57,179 bases of DNA from Cryobacterium tagatosivorans (GCF_004402215.1 NZ_SOEZ01000051.1:1-57179), one strand, 5' to 3'. Counted from the stretch's first letter, positions 23,811 through 31,759 are shown. The notes: generated by a model not told the origin, from the sequence alone. A program made the numbers and translations.

Positions 23811-23923
23811 GGTGCCTTTCCGGGGAGTGCGTCGACCTCGACGATACGCGACGAGATCATCCGTGATGGGCCAGTACAACGATTTCAGGGTCGGAGTGGC
23901 GCGCCGGATCGTCCGTCCCGACA

Positions 23924-23947
23924 AAACGAGACACGCCTGTCACATTT
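23924..23947. promoter_or_regulatory. TetR operator 2 (before the FAD monooxygenase)
   Basis: AAAC-GA-GACA-CGCC-TGTC-AC-ATTT repeats the core of operator 1 with one arm weakened. It lies 20 bases before the monooxygenase start. Confidence 0.75.
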
Positions 23948-23966
23948 TGTTGCTAGGCTTCTCGGC

Positions 23967-25541
23967 ATGAACCCTTCCCTGAGTCCATTCACCCGACCTC
24001 GCTCCGCCAGGACGGGAGACATCGATGTTCTCGTCGTGGGCGCCGGCCCGACCGGGCTGACTGCGGCCTGCGAAGCCCTGCGCCACGGCTTGAGCGTGCG
24101 AATCATCGATCGCAAGCAGGGGCGTTCGACCCACTCCAAGGCTCTGGTCACCCATGCCCGCACCCTCGAAGTTTTCGAGAACATGGGGGTGGCTGGGGCG
24201 ATGCTCGCCGGCGGGGTGCCGTTCGCGGCCCTCAATGCGCATGGCGGCCCCCGGCGCCGGGCCGCCCGCGTGGACCTGCTGGGGCTTCCCTGGGGTGACA
24301 CCGCGTATCCGTTCTGGCTCTCCATCCCCCAGGATGCGACGGAACTCGTGTTGGAGGAGCACCTCAACAGCCTCGGCGGCGCCGTGGAATGGGGGACGTC
24401 TCTCGACGAGATCCACGACGCGGACGATCACGTCGAGGCGCTCGTGACCCGGGACGGCGCGGCAACCGAACGAGTGAGCGCGCGCTGGCTGGTCGGCTGC
24501 GATGGAGGTCGCAGCCGGGTGCGAGACCAGGTCGGACTCCGGCTCACCCGTCGTGATGCCGGCGCAACCTTCATCCTGGCGGACGTCAAGAGCACCGTGC
24601 CGATAACCCAGAACGAGGGCTACGCCTACCTCGACCCGCAGGGGCTGCTGCTGGTCGTCCCGATGCCGGAGCCGGAGCGCTGGCGGATCATCGCACACGT
24701 TCCGACGCCGGCGACGGAGTCGCAACTGACCGTGGACGCGGCCTTCCTCGATGAGCTGATTCGGCAGCGGTCCGGGCTGGAATTCGGCAGCCACGATGTG
24801 AAGTGGACCTCACAGTTCAACCTCAGCCATGGGCTGGCCGACCATTTCCGCTCGGGCCGGGTCTTCCTTGCCGGCGACGCAGCCCACATCCACAGTCCCG
24901 TCGGCGGGCAGGGCCTCAACACCGGGGTTCAGGATGCCCACAATCTTCTCTGGAAACTCGCCGAGGTCGGCCGCCTGGACTCCCCGGAGGCTGCGGAGAG
25001 ACTGCTCGACAGCTATGAGGCGGAGCGGCGCGACACCGCCCGCAGCATGGTCAATGGTGTGGCCAGGGTGACTGCCGCACTGACCACCCGGCGAAGCTCG
25101 ATCCGCCGAGCGCTCGGACGCCTCGCCCCGCGGATACTGGCGCACCCCGCAGTCCAGGCGAAGCTGGGCCGCACGGCGGGAATGCTCGACCTGGCCTATT
25201 CGAGCGGACCGTTGGCAACGGCGCCCGGAGCCGGCCGGCGGCTGCCGAATCCGGAGCTGCCCGGCGGCGGGCGACTCTACGACGAGCTGAGCCCGGCCGG
25301 CTGGTCCTGGGTTGTCTGGGGGCGACCGGGAGAAGCCCAGCCCGACCTGGCGGCTCCGCGTTGGCACGGGATACCGGTTGTTTTCCTCGCCGACGAGCTC
25401 CTCTCTCCGGCCACCATGCCCGACGGCAAGCGCGTGGCGCTCGTGCGCCCGGACCGATACGTCGCGGCTCGCGGCTCCTCGCCCGAGTCCATCGGGCGGC
25501 CGGAATATGCCGGGGAGGCCACACCCGCAGCCTCCTACTAG
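23967..25541 (+). CDS. FAD-dependent aromatic monooxygenase (class A flavoprotein)
   Basis: A 524-residue flavoprotein hydroxylase. VLVVGAGPTGLTAACEALRHG binds FAD (GxGxxG), GCDGGRSRVR is the DG motif, and FLAGDAAHIHSPVGGQGLNTG is the GD motif. Such enzymes hydroxylate phenols, polyketides or drugs; the PheA/TfdB and rifampicin/tetracycline monooxygenases belong here. The C-terminal part is shorter than in phenol hydroxylases and resembles antibiotic-modifying types. ATG 23967 is chosen because it follows the shared TetR operator; the open frame from 23295 runs antisense through tetR and is not coding there. The drug-inactivation role is inferred from the MMPL/TetR context. Confidence 0.92.
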   Translation: MNPSLSPFTRPRSARTGDIDVLVVGAGPTGLTAACEALRHGLSVRIIDRKQGRSTHSKALVTHARTLEVFENMGVAGAMLAGGVPFAALNAHGGPRRRAARVDLLGLPWGDTAYPFWLSIPQDATELVLEEHLNSLGGAVEWGTSLDEIHDADDHVEALVTRDGAATERVSARWLVGCDGGRSRVRDQVGLRLTRRDAGATFILADVKSTVPITQNEGYAYLDPQGLLLVVPMPEPERWRIIAHVPTPATESQLTVDAAFLDELIRQRSGLEFGSHDVKWTSQFNLSHGLADHFRSGRVFLAGDAAHIHSPVGGQGLNTGVQDAHNLLWKLAEVGRLDSPEAAERLLDSYEAERRDTARSMVNGVARVTAALTTRRSSIRRALGRLAPRILAHPAVQAKLGRTAGMLDLAYSSGPLATAPGAGRRLPNPELPGGGRLYDELSPAGWSWVVWGRPGEAQPDLAAPRWHGIPVVFLADELLSPATMPDGKRVALVRPDRYVAARGSSPESIGRPEYAGEATPAASY

Positions 25542-25826
25542 TAGTACTTAGTTAGGTTGGGGCTCGTTGTCGGCAGTGGGGACAGTATCCGAGATAGACG
25601 GCGAGGACTCGTTGGAGTTCTCTGAGGATGCCGTAGAGGCTCGGCCTGCCCCAACCGCTTTTGGACGGGTGAGCAGTCCCGTTCGTTCGTCGTCTCAGTG
25701 CGATCCGCCTGCGGGCGGCCGACTCCTTCTCCTAATCCGACTCGGTGTCTCGAAACCTCTGTGTCTCGAAACGCATGGGTTGCGAGACGATCTGGAGTGG
25801 AGCGTTTAGGGCACCTTCACCGGGCA
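25542..25826. other. Gap with gene scrap and repeat
   Basis: On the minus strand, 25553-25710 reads KSGWGRPSLYGILRELQRVL, then a stop after YCPHCRQRAPT. This is protein-like with a C-x2-C pair but unidentified and without a start. The GTCTCGAAAC repeat cluster is at 25745-25788. Confidence 0.4.
25745..25788. repeat. GTCTCGAAAC repeat cluster A
   Basis: Two direct copies of GTGTCTCGAAAC (25745, 25761) and one inverted GGTTGCGAGAC (25778-25788). Related clusters lie at 29288-29330, 30693-30705 and 41621-41639. Confidence 0.7.
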
Positions 25827-26526
25827 TGAGTATTTGAGGCTTTGAGCGCCACCCATTCGTGCGGTTCAGCACCACCGATCGTGCGAGAGAGCGCCAGTGG
25901 TGTTGTGGCTGGGAACCACTGACGCCCTCCGTCATCGATTACGCGCTGGCCAGTGCGGTTTGCTCCCTCATGTTGTAGGTGCCCGTCTCGACCCAGACCG
26001 TGTTGTGGATGATCCGGTCCATGATCGCGTCCGCGTGAACACCGGAGCCGAGGCGCTGGTGCCAGTCCTTCTGCGAATACTGGGTGCAGAACACCGTCGA
26101 CGTTTCGCCGTAACGGCGCTCCATCAGCTCCAGCAACATCCCGCGCATCGACTCCGTCGGCCGGTCCAGCAACCACTCGTCAATAACGAGCAACGTGAAC
26201 GCGGCGTACTTGCGGAGGAACTTCCCGGCCCCGCCGGGGGTGTCCTGCGCGGCAACCCAGGCTTCCTCGAGGTCGGGCATGCGGACGTTGTGGGCGATCT
26301 CGATCTTGTGTGGCTTGGCCTGCTCGGAGACCGGGATGGTCAACCGCAGAACACCGGCGTCGTACTCGGCCTTGACCCGGTCAGTGTCCAGGTTGTCTCC
26401 CCGGAACAGCTGCCGGCTAAAGACACCGCGAGGCCGCTCGGCGGCAATCATCTCGGTGTCCTTGAGATCGGAGGCGAGCCGTTCGGCTTTGACCGTGAGC
26501 ACGTTGCGCTCGACGGAGGGCCCCAC
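25827..26526 (-). pseudogene. Chimera: Hsp20 fragment fused to IS21 istB 3' part
   Basis: One 195-codon frame (25939-26526) has two origins. Residues 1-77 are the alpha-crystallin end of a small heat-shock protein ([48 protein letters not shown]). From about residue 80 it is IstB, the IS21 ATPase ([48 protein letters not shown]). The IstB part matches the copy at 45476-49440. The switch is near 26285-26295, where both parents share GCCCAC-ACGTCC-like sequence. The P-loop is missing and the heat-shock domain has no N terminus. The IS21 end (TGAGTATTTGAGGC) starts at 25827. Confidence 0.85.
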
Positions 26527-26592
26527 CTGGAACCGTCAGGGCGCCGAGGCTATCTTGGCCGCCGCGGTCCACTGAAGACAACTGAGTGGGAC

Positions 26593-26606
26593 TTGATCTT
26601 CGTCAA
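26593..26606. promoter_or_regulatory. FNR/CRP-type box before the Ni-SOD-like operon
   Basis: TTGATCTTCGTCAA matches the FNR consensus TTGAT-N4-ATCAA with one change. It is 70 bases before the first gene, and a Crp/Fnr-family regulator is encoded just beyond the operon. Confidence 0.6.
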
Positions 26607-26650
26607 GGAAGTCTGGCCACGATCCTCGTAGTGTGGGGACAACTCAAGCA

Positions 26651-26656
26651 AAGGAG
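26651..26656 (+). promoter_or_regulatory. Ribosome binding site of the hook-protein gene
   Basis: AAGGAG lies six bases before ATG 26663 and excludes the in-frame GTG at 26633 as start. Confidence 0.75.
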
Positions 26657-26662
26657 AACACC

Positions 26663-27238
26663 ATGTTCATCAACCGCATCGTCACCCTGCTGGCCGCACT
26701 GAAGCCCGTCACCGTGCAGGCCCACTGCGACACCGCCGAGGGCCCGGCCGTCAAGGACGGACGCAAGGCCTTGGAGACGGGCAACATCAACTACGCACTC
26801 AAGTGGATCCCGGCCGACGGTGAGGCCGAGATGCGTGACGTCTTCGAGAAGGCCCTGAAGGTCCGCACCCTCGGGGCGGAAGCCGCCGAGCTGGCCGATC
26901 GGCTCTTCCTCGAAACGATGGTCCGCATCCACCGGATGGGCGAGGGCGTCGGCTTCACCGGTATCCAGCCCGTCGGCACCCAGATCGACCCGGTCGTCAA
27001 GGCCGCCGACGAGGCCATCGCCCTGGACTCGGACGCGGACCTGCTGCCGATGGTGCCGGAAGAGCGCCGCGCCGAGCTCGACAAGCGCTTCCAGGCCGCG
27101 CTGGCCATCAAGGACTTCGACGTGGACGACGTCGCAGCTGCCCGACGCTACATTGCCGCTTACGTCAGCTTCTTCAAGTACGCCGAGGGTGAGGATCATG
27201 AGCACCACGGGCAAGAAGGCCACGGCCACGAGCACTAG
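26663..27238 (+). CDS. Ni-SOD-like pro-protein with HCD hook (DUF6448-like)
   Basis: A 191-residue helical protein. The N terminus MFINRIVTLLAALKPVTVQA is followed by His21-Cys22-Asp23. Streptomyces nickel superoxide dismutase is made as a pro-protein whose leader ends KVTVSA and is cut before HCDLPCG, exposing His1. Here KPVTVQA-HCDTAEG keeps His1, Cys2 and Asp3, but position 6, the second Ni-thiolate in Ni-SOD, is Glu. The body is predicted helical like the Ni-SOD bundle, and the C terminus is His-rich (HEHHGQEGHGHEH), a likely metal store. The S26 protease gene follows after 9 bases. I believe the family is filed as DUF6448; function is not established. Not a canonical Ni-SOD, since Cys6 is lacking. 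Confidence 0.85.
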   Translation: MFINRIVTLLAALKPVTVQAHCDTAEGPAVKDGRKALETGNINYALKWIPADGEAEMRDVFEKALKVRTLGAEAAELADRLFLETMVRIHRMGEGVGFTGIQPVGTQIDPVVKAADEAIALDSDADLLPMVPEERRAELDKRFQAALAIKDFDVDDVAAARRYIAAYVSFFKYAEGEDHEHHGQEGHGHEH

Positions 27239-27247
27239 GACACCCGT

Positions 27248-27706
27248 ATGAATCGCCTTGTCAGGGTGGCCGGCGACTCCATGGCCCCCACCTACCGCTC
27301 GTCCGACCTACTGCTCACGCGGCCGGTCGGACGAGCCGGGGTGCGGGCGCGGCGTGGCGATGTCGTGGTGTTCCGCCACGGCGAGCTGCGGATGATCAAG
27401 CGCGTGGTGGGCCTGCCGGGTGACCTCGTCGAGCTGGAGGCCGGACGCCTGTTCGTCAACGGCGAGCCCGTTGATGGACACCCCCGGGTGCCGGGCGCCT
27501 ACACCCAGACCTGGCGGGTGCCCGGGACGAGCTACTTCATGGCCGGTGACAACCCGGCCGTCTCGGACGACTCCCGGGTCTGGGACGAGCCCTTTGTCCC
27601 GGTCGAGAGTGTCGAAACGGTGGTCACAAGACGGCTGATGGGGCCTCGCCGCCCCAGGGGATTCAAGCCTCGTCGACGAGCTGCTGCAGCCGGTCGGGTT
27701 GCGTGA
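27248..27706 (+). CDS. S26 signal-peptidase-like maturation protease (SodX type)
   Basis: A 152-residue S26 peptidase without the usual N-terminal membrane anchor. AGDSMAPTY contains the nucleophile Ser11; RMIKRVVGLPGD carries the general-base Lys51; MAGDNPAVSDDSR is the conserved box near the C terminus. Ni-SOD operons encode a similar soluble protease (SodX) that removes the Ni-SOD leader. Placement 9 bases after the HCD protein implies it cleaves that leader at A20-H21. The C-terminal basic tail overlaps the 3' end of the convergent Crp gene by 44 bases. Confidence 0.88.
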   Translation: MNRLVRVAGDSMAPTYRSSDLLLTRPVGRAGVRARRGDVVVFRHGELRMIKRVVGLPGDLVELEAGRLFVNGEPVDGHPRVPGAYTQTWRVPGTSYFMAGDNPAVSDDSRVWDEPFVPVESVETVVTRRLMGPRRPRGFKPRRRAAAAGRVA

Positions 27707-28340
27707 TCGAAACCGACCGTCCCGCGCAGATCACGATCAGACCCTGCCTGGCGAGGCTCTTCAGAGCCCGGCTGAAGCTCTCGGGGGTGGTGTCGAGCAG
27801 GGAGGCCACGTCCTTCTTGGCCAGCGGCAGCGTCACCGTGGCAACGCCGCCCCGCCAGGTCCTGGATAGACCATGCAGGTAGTCGGCCAGGCGGCTCTCG
27901 ACGTCGCGCGAAGTCAGTGAGTTGAGCCGGTGTTCGGTGTCGGAGAGTCGCGCGCTCACCGTCGCCAGCAGCCGCAAGCCGATCTCGGGGTGCTTCCTCA
28001 TCAAGGCCTCAAGATCATCATGGCGGAACACGCAGAGCTGACATTCGTCCAGCGCGGTGGCGTAGTCATCGGGCCGCTGGCCCGTGAACACCGAGGTCTC
28101 ACCGGTGAAATCGCCTGGCCCCAGCACCCGGATGAGCTGCTCGGACCCGTCGACTGAGACCCGGAAGATCTTGAGGCGTCCCGTGTGCAGCACCATGAGC
28201 TGCGACAGGTCGTTGTCGGCAGAGTAGGCGGTCTCACCCGCCTTCAGATGGGTCGGACGCGCCAGCCCCTCGACCCGTTGTTGATCTTGCGCCGAGAGGC
28301 TGGCGAAGACCGGGACACGCGAGACGCAGGTGTCGGCCAT
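27663..28340 (-). CDS. Crp/Fnr-family transcription regulator
   Basis: A 225-residue protein: cyclic-nucleotide-type beta-barrel (about 10-120, with GPGDFTGETSVFTGQRP), long dimer helix (RLLATVSARLSDTEHRL), and a C-terminal winged helix (LPLAKKDVASLLDTTPESFSRALKSLARQGLI). One N-terminal Cys (Cys5) is present, but not the four-Cys Fe-S set of FNR; how it senses its signal is unknown. Actinobacterial relatives respond to redox, NO or metal stress. Convergent to the HCD/S26 operon, which has an FNR-type box in front. Confidence 0.9.
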   Translation of the reverse strand: MADTCVSRVPVFASLSAQDQQRVEGLARPTHLKAGETAYSADNDLSQLMVLHTGRLKIFRVSVDGSEQLIRVLGPGDFTGETSVFTGQRPDDYATALDECQLCVFRHDDLEALMRKHPEIGLRLLATVSARLSDTEHRLNSLTSRDVESRLADYLHGLSRTWRGGVATVTLPLAKKDVASLLDTTPESFSRALKSLARQGLIVICAGRSVSITQPDRLQQLVDEA

Positions 28341-28668
28341 GACCCAAGCCTAGAACCTGGCGGGCAGGGCGAGCCTGAGACGCTGCTTTCAGCAACCCTC
28401 GAGGTGTACGACGCCCAATTTCGGTCGCTCTCAAGGGTTAGTGTGGGTGACAACGACCGGGTGAAGACCATGACCCGATCGCCGGGATCCCGGACAACCA
28501 TGCGAGCGGGGCACGCCACCAGCCGACGTCCCTGCCCAAACGTCCGCTTCTACCGCGATGGATGCGTTTCTCCGTAGACCGATCCGCTTGTGACATTTCG
28601 GATGACCACTTCGCGGTCGGTCATCGGGGCTTCGGACGACCCGTAGATCGTTCCGCTTGCGGGCAGGT
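28341..28668. other. Intergenic, no gene seen
   Basis: Shadows of the crp leader and upstream region only. Short repeats around TTCCGCTTG (28580-28670) are visible, without clear structure. Confidence 0.5.
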
Positions 28669-28929
28669 TCAGCGCTTATATACCTCGCGGCGATGTGCAG
28701 CTCGAACGATAGTGACCGTCAGGGTGTCATCGACAATTTCATAGATGATCCGGTAGTCGCCTGTACGCAGTCGCCACGCGATGTCTTCACCCACGAGCTT
28801 TCGAGCACCCTGTGGGCGCGGCTCAACCGAGAGCGTCTCGACCGCATCCAGAACACGCGTGCGCACGTTTCGTGGAAGCTTTCTAATCTGCCTGGCCGCT
28901 GCCGTGGTGAACTCAACCGTGTAGCTCAA
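28669..28929 (-). CDS. RelE/ParE-type toxin
   Basis: An 86-residue RelE-superfamily protein: SYTVEFTTAAARQIRKLPRNVR, VEPRPQGARKLVG, WRLRTGDYRIIYEIVDDTL and AAHRREVYKR. The Arg/Tyr pairs in RTGDYRIIYEI and the C-terminal R-x-Y are typical of ribosome-dependent mRNA interferases. TTG start overlaps the antitoxin stop. It forms a pair with the YefM-type gene. Confidence 0.92.
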   Translation of the reverse strand: MSYTVEFTTAAARQIRKLPRNVRTRVLDAVETLSVEPRPQGARKLVGEDIAWRLRTGDYRIIYEIVDDTLTVTIVRAAHRREVYKR

Positions 28930-29189
28930 GCGCCGATTTCGCGACGCAGATCAGCCAGGCCGATCCGGGTGCCGTCATCTGCCGACTTGGCATCACGATA
29001 AGCCGCGACATCCTGTGCCATTTCGAGTTGTTCAAGCAGTTCGAAGTCTTCGACACCGATAACCACTGCGGAGAGCTTTCCGTTGCGAGTGATGCCCACC
29101 CGCTCGTGACCGTACGCCGTTCGTCCGATCACGTCCGACAGCTGCGAACGCAGTTCCCGCGTCGAGACGTTTGAGCTGATGCTTTCCAT
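28926..29189 (-). CDS. Phd/YefM-type antitoxin
   Basis: An 87-residue antitoxin: STRELRSQLSDVIGRTAYGHERVGITRNGKLSAVVIG is the Phd/YefM DNA-binding fold, followed by a C-terminal helix that would wrap the toxin. ATG 29189 is preferred; the frame opens at 29207, inside the operator. It binds and neutralises the downstream toxin and represses the operon. Confidence 0.92.
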   Translation of the reverse strand: MESISSNVSTRELRSQLSDVIGRTAYGHERVGITRNGKLSAVVIGVEDFELLEQLEMAQDVAAYRDAKSADDGTRIGLADLRREIGA

Positions 29190-29206
29190 ATCCCCATAAT
29201 AGCCCA

Positions 29207-29216
29207 TGTGTACACA
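29207..29216. promoter_or_regulatory. YefM-type operator
   Basis: TGTGTACACA, a perfect palindrome with the TGTACA core known for YefM-YoeB operators, 18 bases before the antitoxin start. Confidence 0.7.
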
Positions 29217-29287
29217 GTTTCCACAATGCCTCAGAAACCGTTCCGCTGCGGGCTGTCCGCGACGTCACACTGTCTCACAACCGATGT

Positions 29288-29330
29288 GTGTCGAAACCCA
29301 TAGGTTTCGAGACACCTGGGTTACGAGACA
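29288..29330. repeat. GTCTCGAAAC repeat cluster B
   Basis: GTGTCGAAACC-CATA-GGTTTCGAGACACC forms a hairpin, followed by GGGTTACGAGACA. The part GACACCTGGGTTACGAGAC (29311-29329) recurs inverted at 41621-41639. Confidence 0.75.
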
Positions 29331-29392
29331 GGCCGCCGCGACTTCCATACTCCGCGTGCAGATCTGACCTTGAGCAGCTCCGCCGGTGCACA

Positions 29393-30307
29393 CTACGGTC
29401 GCGTTAGCATCTCGCGAGTCAGGTCTTCTTCTGCCGGAAGCCCACCGCGTCTGGTTATGGCGAGAGTCGCATCACAGAGAAGCGCCCAGGCGCCTCGCCA
29501 TGCGGCGATCTCGTCCCGCGTGCTACTCACAGAACCATGGGCGATCTTCGATCGTTGACCGTATGCGCTGCGAACTGATTTCAAGTACGCGAGCGGATCG
29601 GACGGACGGACCAGCTGCGTGAGATACATCGCGACTCGGTAGGTCACTTCGGTCTGCACCGAAGGAAACAGTGACTCCAGCGCCCCCCAAACGGACAGGG
29701 TCGCTTGCGGATAGGACGTGGAAACCGGAGCGTTTACGAGGACTTCTTCGAGCACCCGCAATCTCGGCATACGATCGCATAGGTCGATCCATGTCTGAAG
29801 GAGTTCGGCTGCAGCTTGAGCGCTCTCCGAATCGAGGAACACTTCGGTGCCGCTCGGGAGCAGACCCAAAGTGGGTTGGTTCCACCACACTTCGACCGGC
29901 TCCTCCCCACTTCGGATGGGGGCGGCGGCGGCATGACGAGGATCCTCGGGGTCCGCTGGCGATCCGTTGATGGCAGACAACGCGTCGAGCGGATGCGTAC
30001 CGACGAATTGTGCAATTAAAGGTTCGACGCCAAGTGCGCACGACATCGCGCGAAAAGCACTGAACTTCCGCTTCGCTTCTGAATAATCCGCAGCGTCGCG
30101 CAATCCGATAGAGACGTTGCAGGTTTTCGTCAACACGTCGATGAGTTGATACTCCACGTTGAGCCGGTGTGGCGACGTGACGGAGGGGTAGGTCCAGTCA
30201 AAAATGCTCACGTTCCATCTTCTTGGGCTCAAGATCAAGGATGGGCCTTCGAAATCATCGACGGGATCACTCGAGGTGGTTGTTACATAAAAGTAGAAGT
30301 CGGGCAC
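29393..30307 (-). CDS. HEPN-domain protein (ApeA-like)
   Basis: A 304-residue protein. The last 110 residues hold a HEPN domain: SVWGALESLFPSVQTEVTYR, then RSAYGQRSKIAHGSVSS with the R-x4-6-H RNase motif (RSKIAHG). The N-terminal half is a beta-rich region of unknown type, with an Asp/Glu-rich surface loop. HEPN proteins of this build act in anti-phage defence or as RNases. It stands alone between repeat cluster B and the serine recombinase, in a cargo-like position. Defence role is inferred. Confidence 0.7.
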   Translation of the reverse strand: MPDFYFYVTTTSSDPVDDFEGPSLILSPRRWNVSIFDWTYPSVTSPHRLNVEYQLIDVLTKTCNVSIGLRDAADYSEAKRKFSAFRAMSCALGVEPLIAQFVGTHPLDALSAINGSPADPEDPRHAAAAPIRSGEEPVEVWWNQPTLGLLPSGTEVFLDSESAQAAAELLQTWIDLCDRMPRLRVLEEVLVNAPVSTSYPQATLSVWGALESLFPSVQTEVTYRVAMYLTQLVRPSDPLAYLKSVRSAYGQRSKIAHGSVSSTRDEIAAWRGAWALLCDATLAITRRGGLPAEEDLTREMLTRP

Positions 30308-30692
30308 ACCACAATCATGCTCACCCCCACTCGTCCCCTCCCACCTCGCCCGCTAGGACACGCCGTTGTGGTGACGCTTCGTCTGCTTCTGCATCGCCCC
30401 ACCACCTCTATGGCCCCCGTCGGTAGGGCGAAGTTGTCACCAGCTCCACTGTCACGTTCGGACAACTCAAGACAACGCACAGCCCGCCTGGGCGCGTCCA
30501 GCAGAGGATTTCGCGGCTCGTGCATGCGAGGCGACTGCGGTTCTCTCGGCATGATCGTCTCGTATCCCTAGAGATATAAGACGTCTCACGACTCCCATTT
30601 TTAGCCTTTGCAGATCGCCGGAATCTCGCGGCGCGGTGATTCTCATAACTACGTCGCATAACCTACTGGTTGAATGACGGTACTCACCGTTA
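30308..30692. other. Intergenic, no gene seen
   Basis: Only short frames with poor codon use. It contains the promoter of the HEPN gene and ends in the repeat before the recombinase. Confidence 0.5.
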
Positions 30693-30705
30693 GTTTTGAG
30701 ACACC
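30693..30705 (+). repeat. Repeat C at the recombinase start
   Basis: GTTTTGAGACACC, 13/14 identical (with the next T) to GTTTCGAGACACC at 29304. It lies directly before the ribosome site of the serine recombinase, where a resolvase often places its own sites. Confidence 0.6.
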
Positions 30706-30716
30706 TCAGGAGCAGA

Positions 30717-31346
30717 GTGACAAAGCTAATCGGCTATGCGCGCGTATCGACGCGCCAGCAATCCACCGACCGGCAACAGGTCGACATCCTCGCCGCTGGC
30801 GTCCGGCGCGACGACCTCTACATCGACCACGGCATATCCGGCGCTCGAGCATCACGCCCGCACTTCGATCGCGCTCTCGACGCCCTTCAGGCTGGCGACA
30901 CTCTCGTCATCACGACTCTGGACCGACTCGGCCGATCGACACAGAACATGCTCGCCTTCGCCGAAGAACTCCGCGGCCGCGACGCTGGCCTTCGCGTACT
31001 GAACTTGGGCGGCGGGGATGTCGATACGTCGACACCGATGGGATCCATGCTGTTCACGATCATGGCGGCGCTCGGACAGATGGAACACGAGATCAAGCGC
31101 GAGCGTGTGGTCGACTCGATCGCCAAGCGCCGTGAAGCCGGCAAGAGCCTGGGCGGTCGCCCTCGGCTCATTACCGACAGCCAAATCCGCAACGCCCGCC
31201 GACTCATAGAAGGTGGAGAGACAGCCGCGCAGGTCGCGCTCGATCTTGGAATGTCCAGAGCGACCTTCTATCGCCGGGCGCGAGCCCTGGGACTACCGCC
31301 AGATCAATCTGCCGATGAGACCCTGACAAGCGACACCGGCAAATAG
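30717..31346 (+). CDS. Serine recombinase (resolvase/invertase)
   Basis: A 209-residue small serine recombinase: LIGYARVSTRQQSTDRQQ has the nucleophile Ser, followed by the catalytic domain (TLDRLGRSTQNML, GSMLFTIMAALGQMEHEI) and a C-terminal HTH (TAAQVALDLGMSRATFYRRA). GTG 30717 has CAGGAGC before it; the frame opens at 30696 inside the repeat. It is resolvase/invertase-sized, not a large integrase. Confidence 0.92.
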   Translation: MTKLIGYARVSTRQQSTDRQQVDILAAGVRRDDLYIDHGISGARASRPHFDRALDALQAGDTLVITTLDRLGRSTQNMLAFAEELRGRDAGLRVLNLGGGDVDTSTPMGSMLFTIMAALGQMEHEIKRERVVDSIAKRREAGKSLGGRPRLITDSQIRNARRLIEGGETAAQVALDLGMSRATFYRRARALGLPPDQSADETLTSDTGK

Positions 31347-31447
31347 TGGTCACAGAACGCCGGCAAGGAGCGCCAGCAGTTGCAGATCATGGGCAGACCG
31401 CGAAGTTTCGTTTCACGCTCGGCTTACGGGCAAACTGGGCCGGTCGT

Positions 31448-31759
31448 CTACTCATCCGACGGCTCTGATGTGCGGGCGTCTTCACTGTGTGCTCGACTGT
31501 CCTGAGGCTCAGGCGCCGAGGATTCTTCGGCCGATAGGATATGAGCCGCGCCGCCATTGTCCGGTTCTTTATTCTTGCGATTGAAGCGGAACGGTCCTCT
31601 AGTCCAGTCGGTGAGGTGGCTTTCAATCCAGTCGAGAGCTTCATATGCCTCGAACAAGCTGGAGCCGACCATTGGAAGGCGATCGCCGCCCTGCTTCGCG
31701 GTGCCGTTCAGGGCTTCGGACAGCTCCTCACGGTCGGGTCTGGCGTCGAATCGGGACAC
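31448..31759 (-). CDS. Hypothetical protein
   Basis: 103 residues: acidic/polar, with SLFEAYEALDWIESHLTDWT helical and a low-complexity charged tail. GTG start inside the end of the next gene (52-base overlap). The overlap is long, so the two may be one gene split by a frameshift. No family recognised. Confidence 0.45.
   Translation of the reverse strand: MSRFDARPDREELSEALNGTAKQGGDRLPMVGSSLFEAYEALDWIESHLTDWTRGPFRFNRKNKEPDNGGAAHILSAEESSAPEPQDSRAHSEDARTSEPSDE

Noticed and set aside
23295..23966. Long N-terminal extension of the FAD monooxygenase
   Set aside because: It runs antisense through tetR and has Arg/Glu-rich shadow composition. The FAD motif starts right after ATG 23967.
26663..27238. 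Canonical nickel superoxide dismutase
   Set aside because: His1 and Cys2 are present but Cys6 is Glu and the PCGVY part is absent, so the known Ni-SOD site cannot form.
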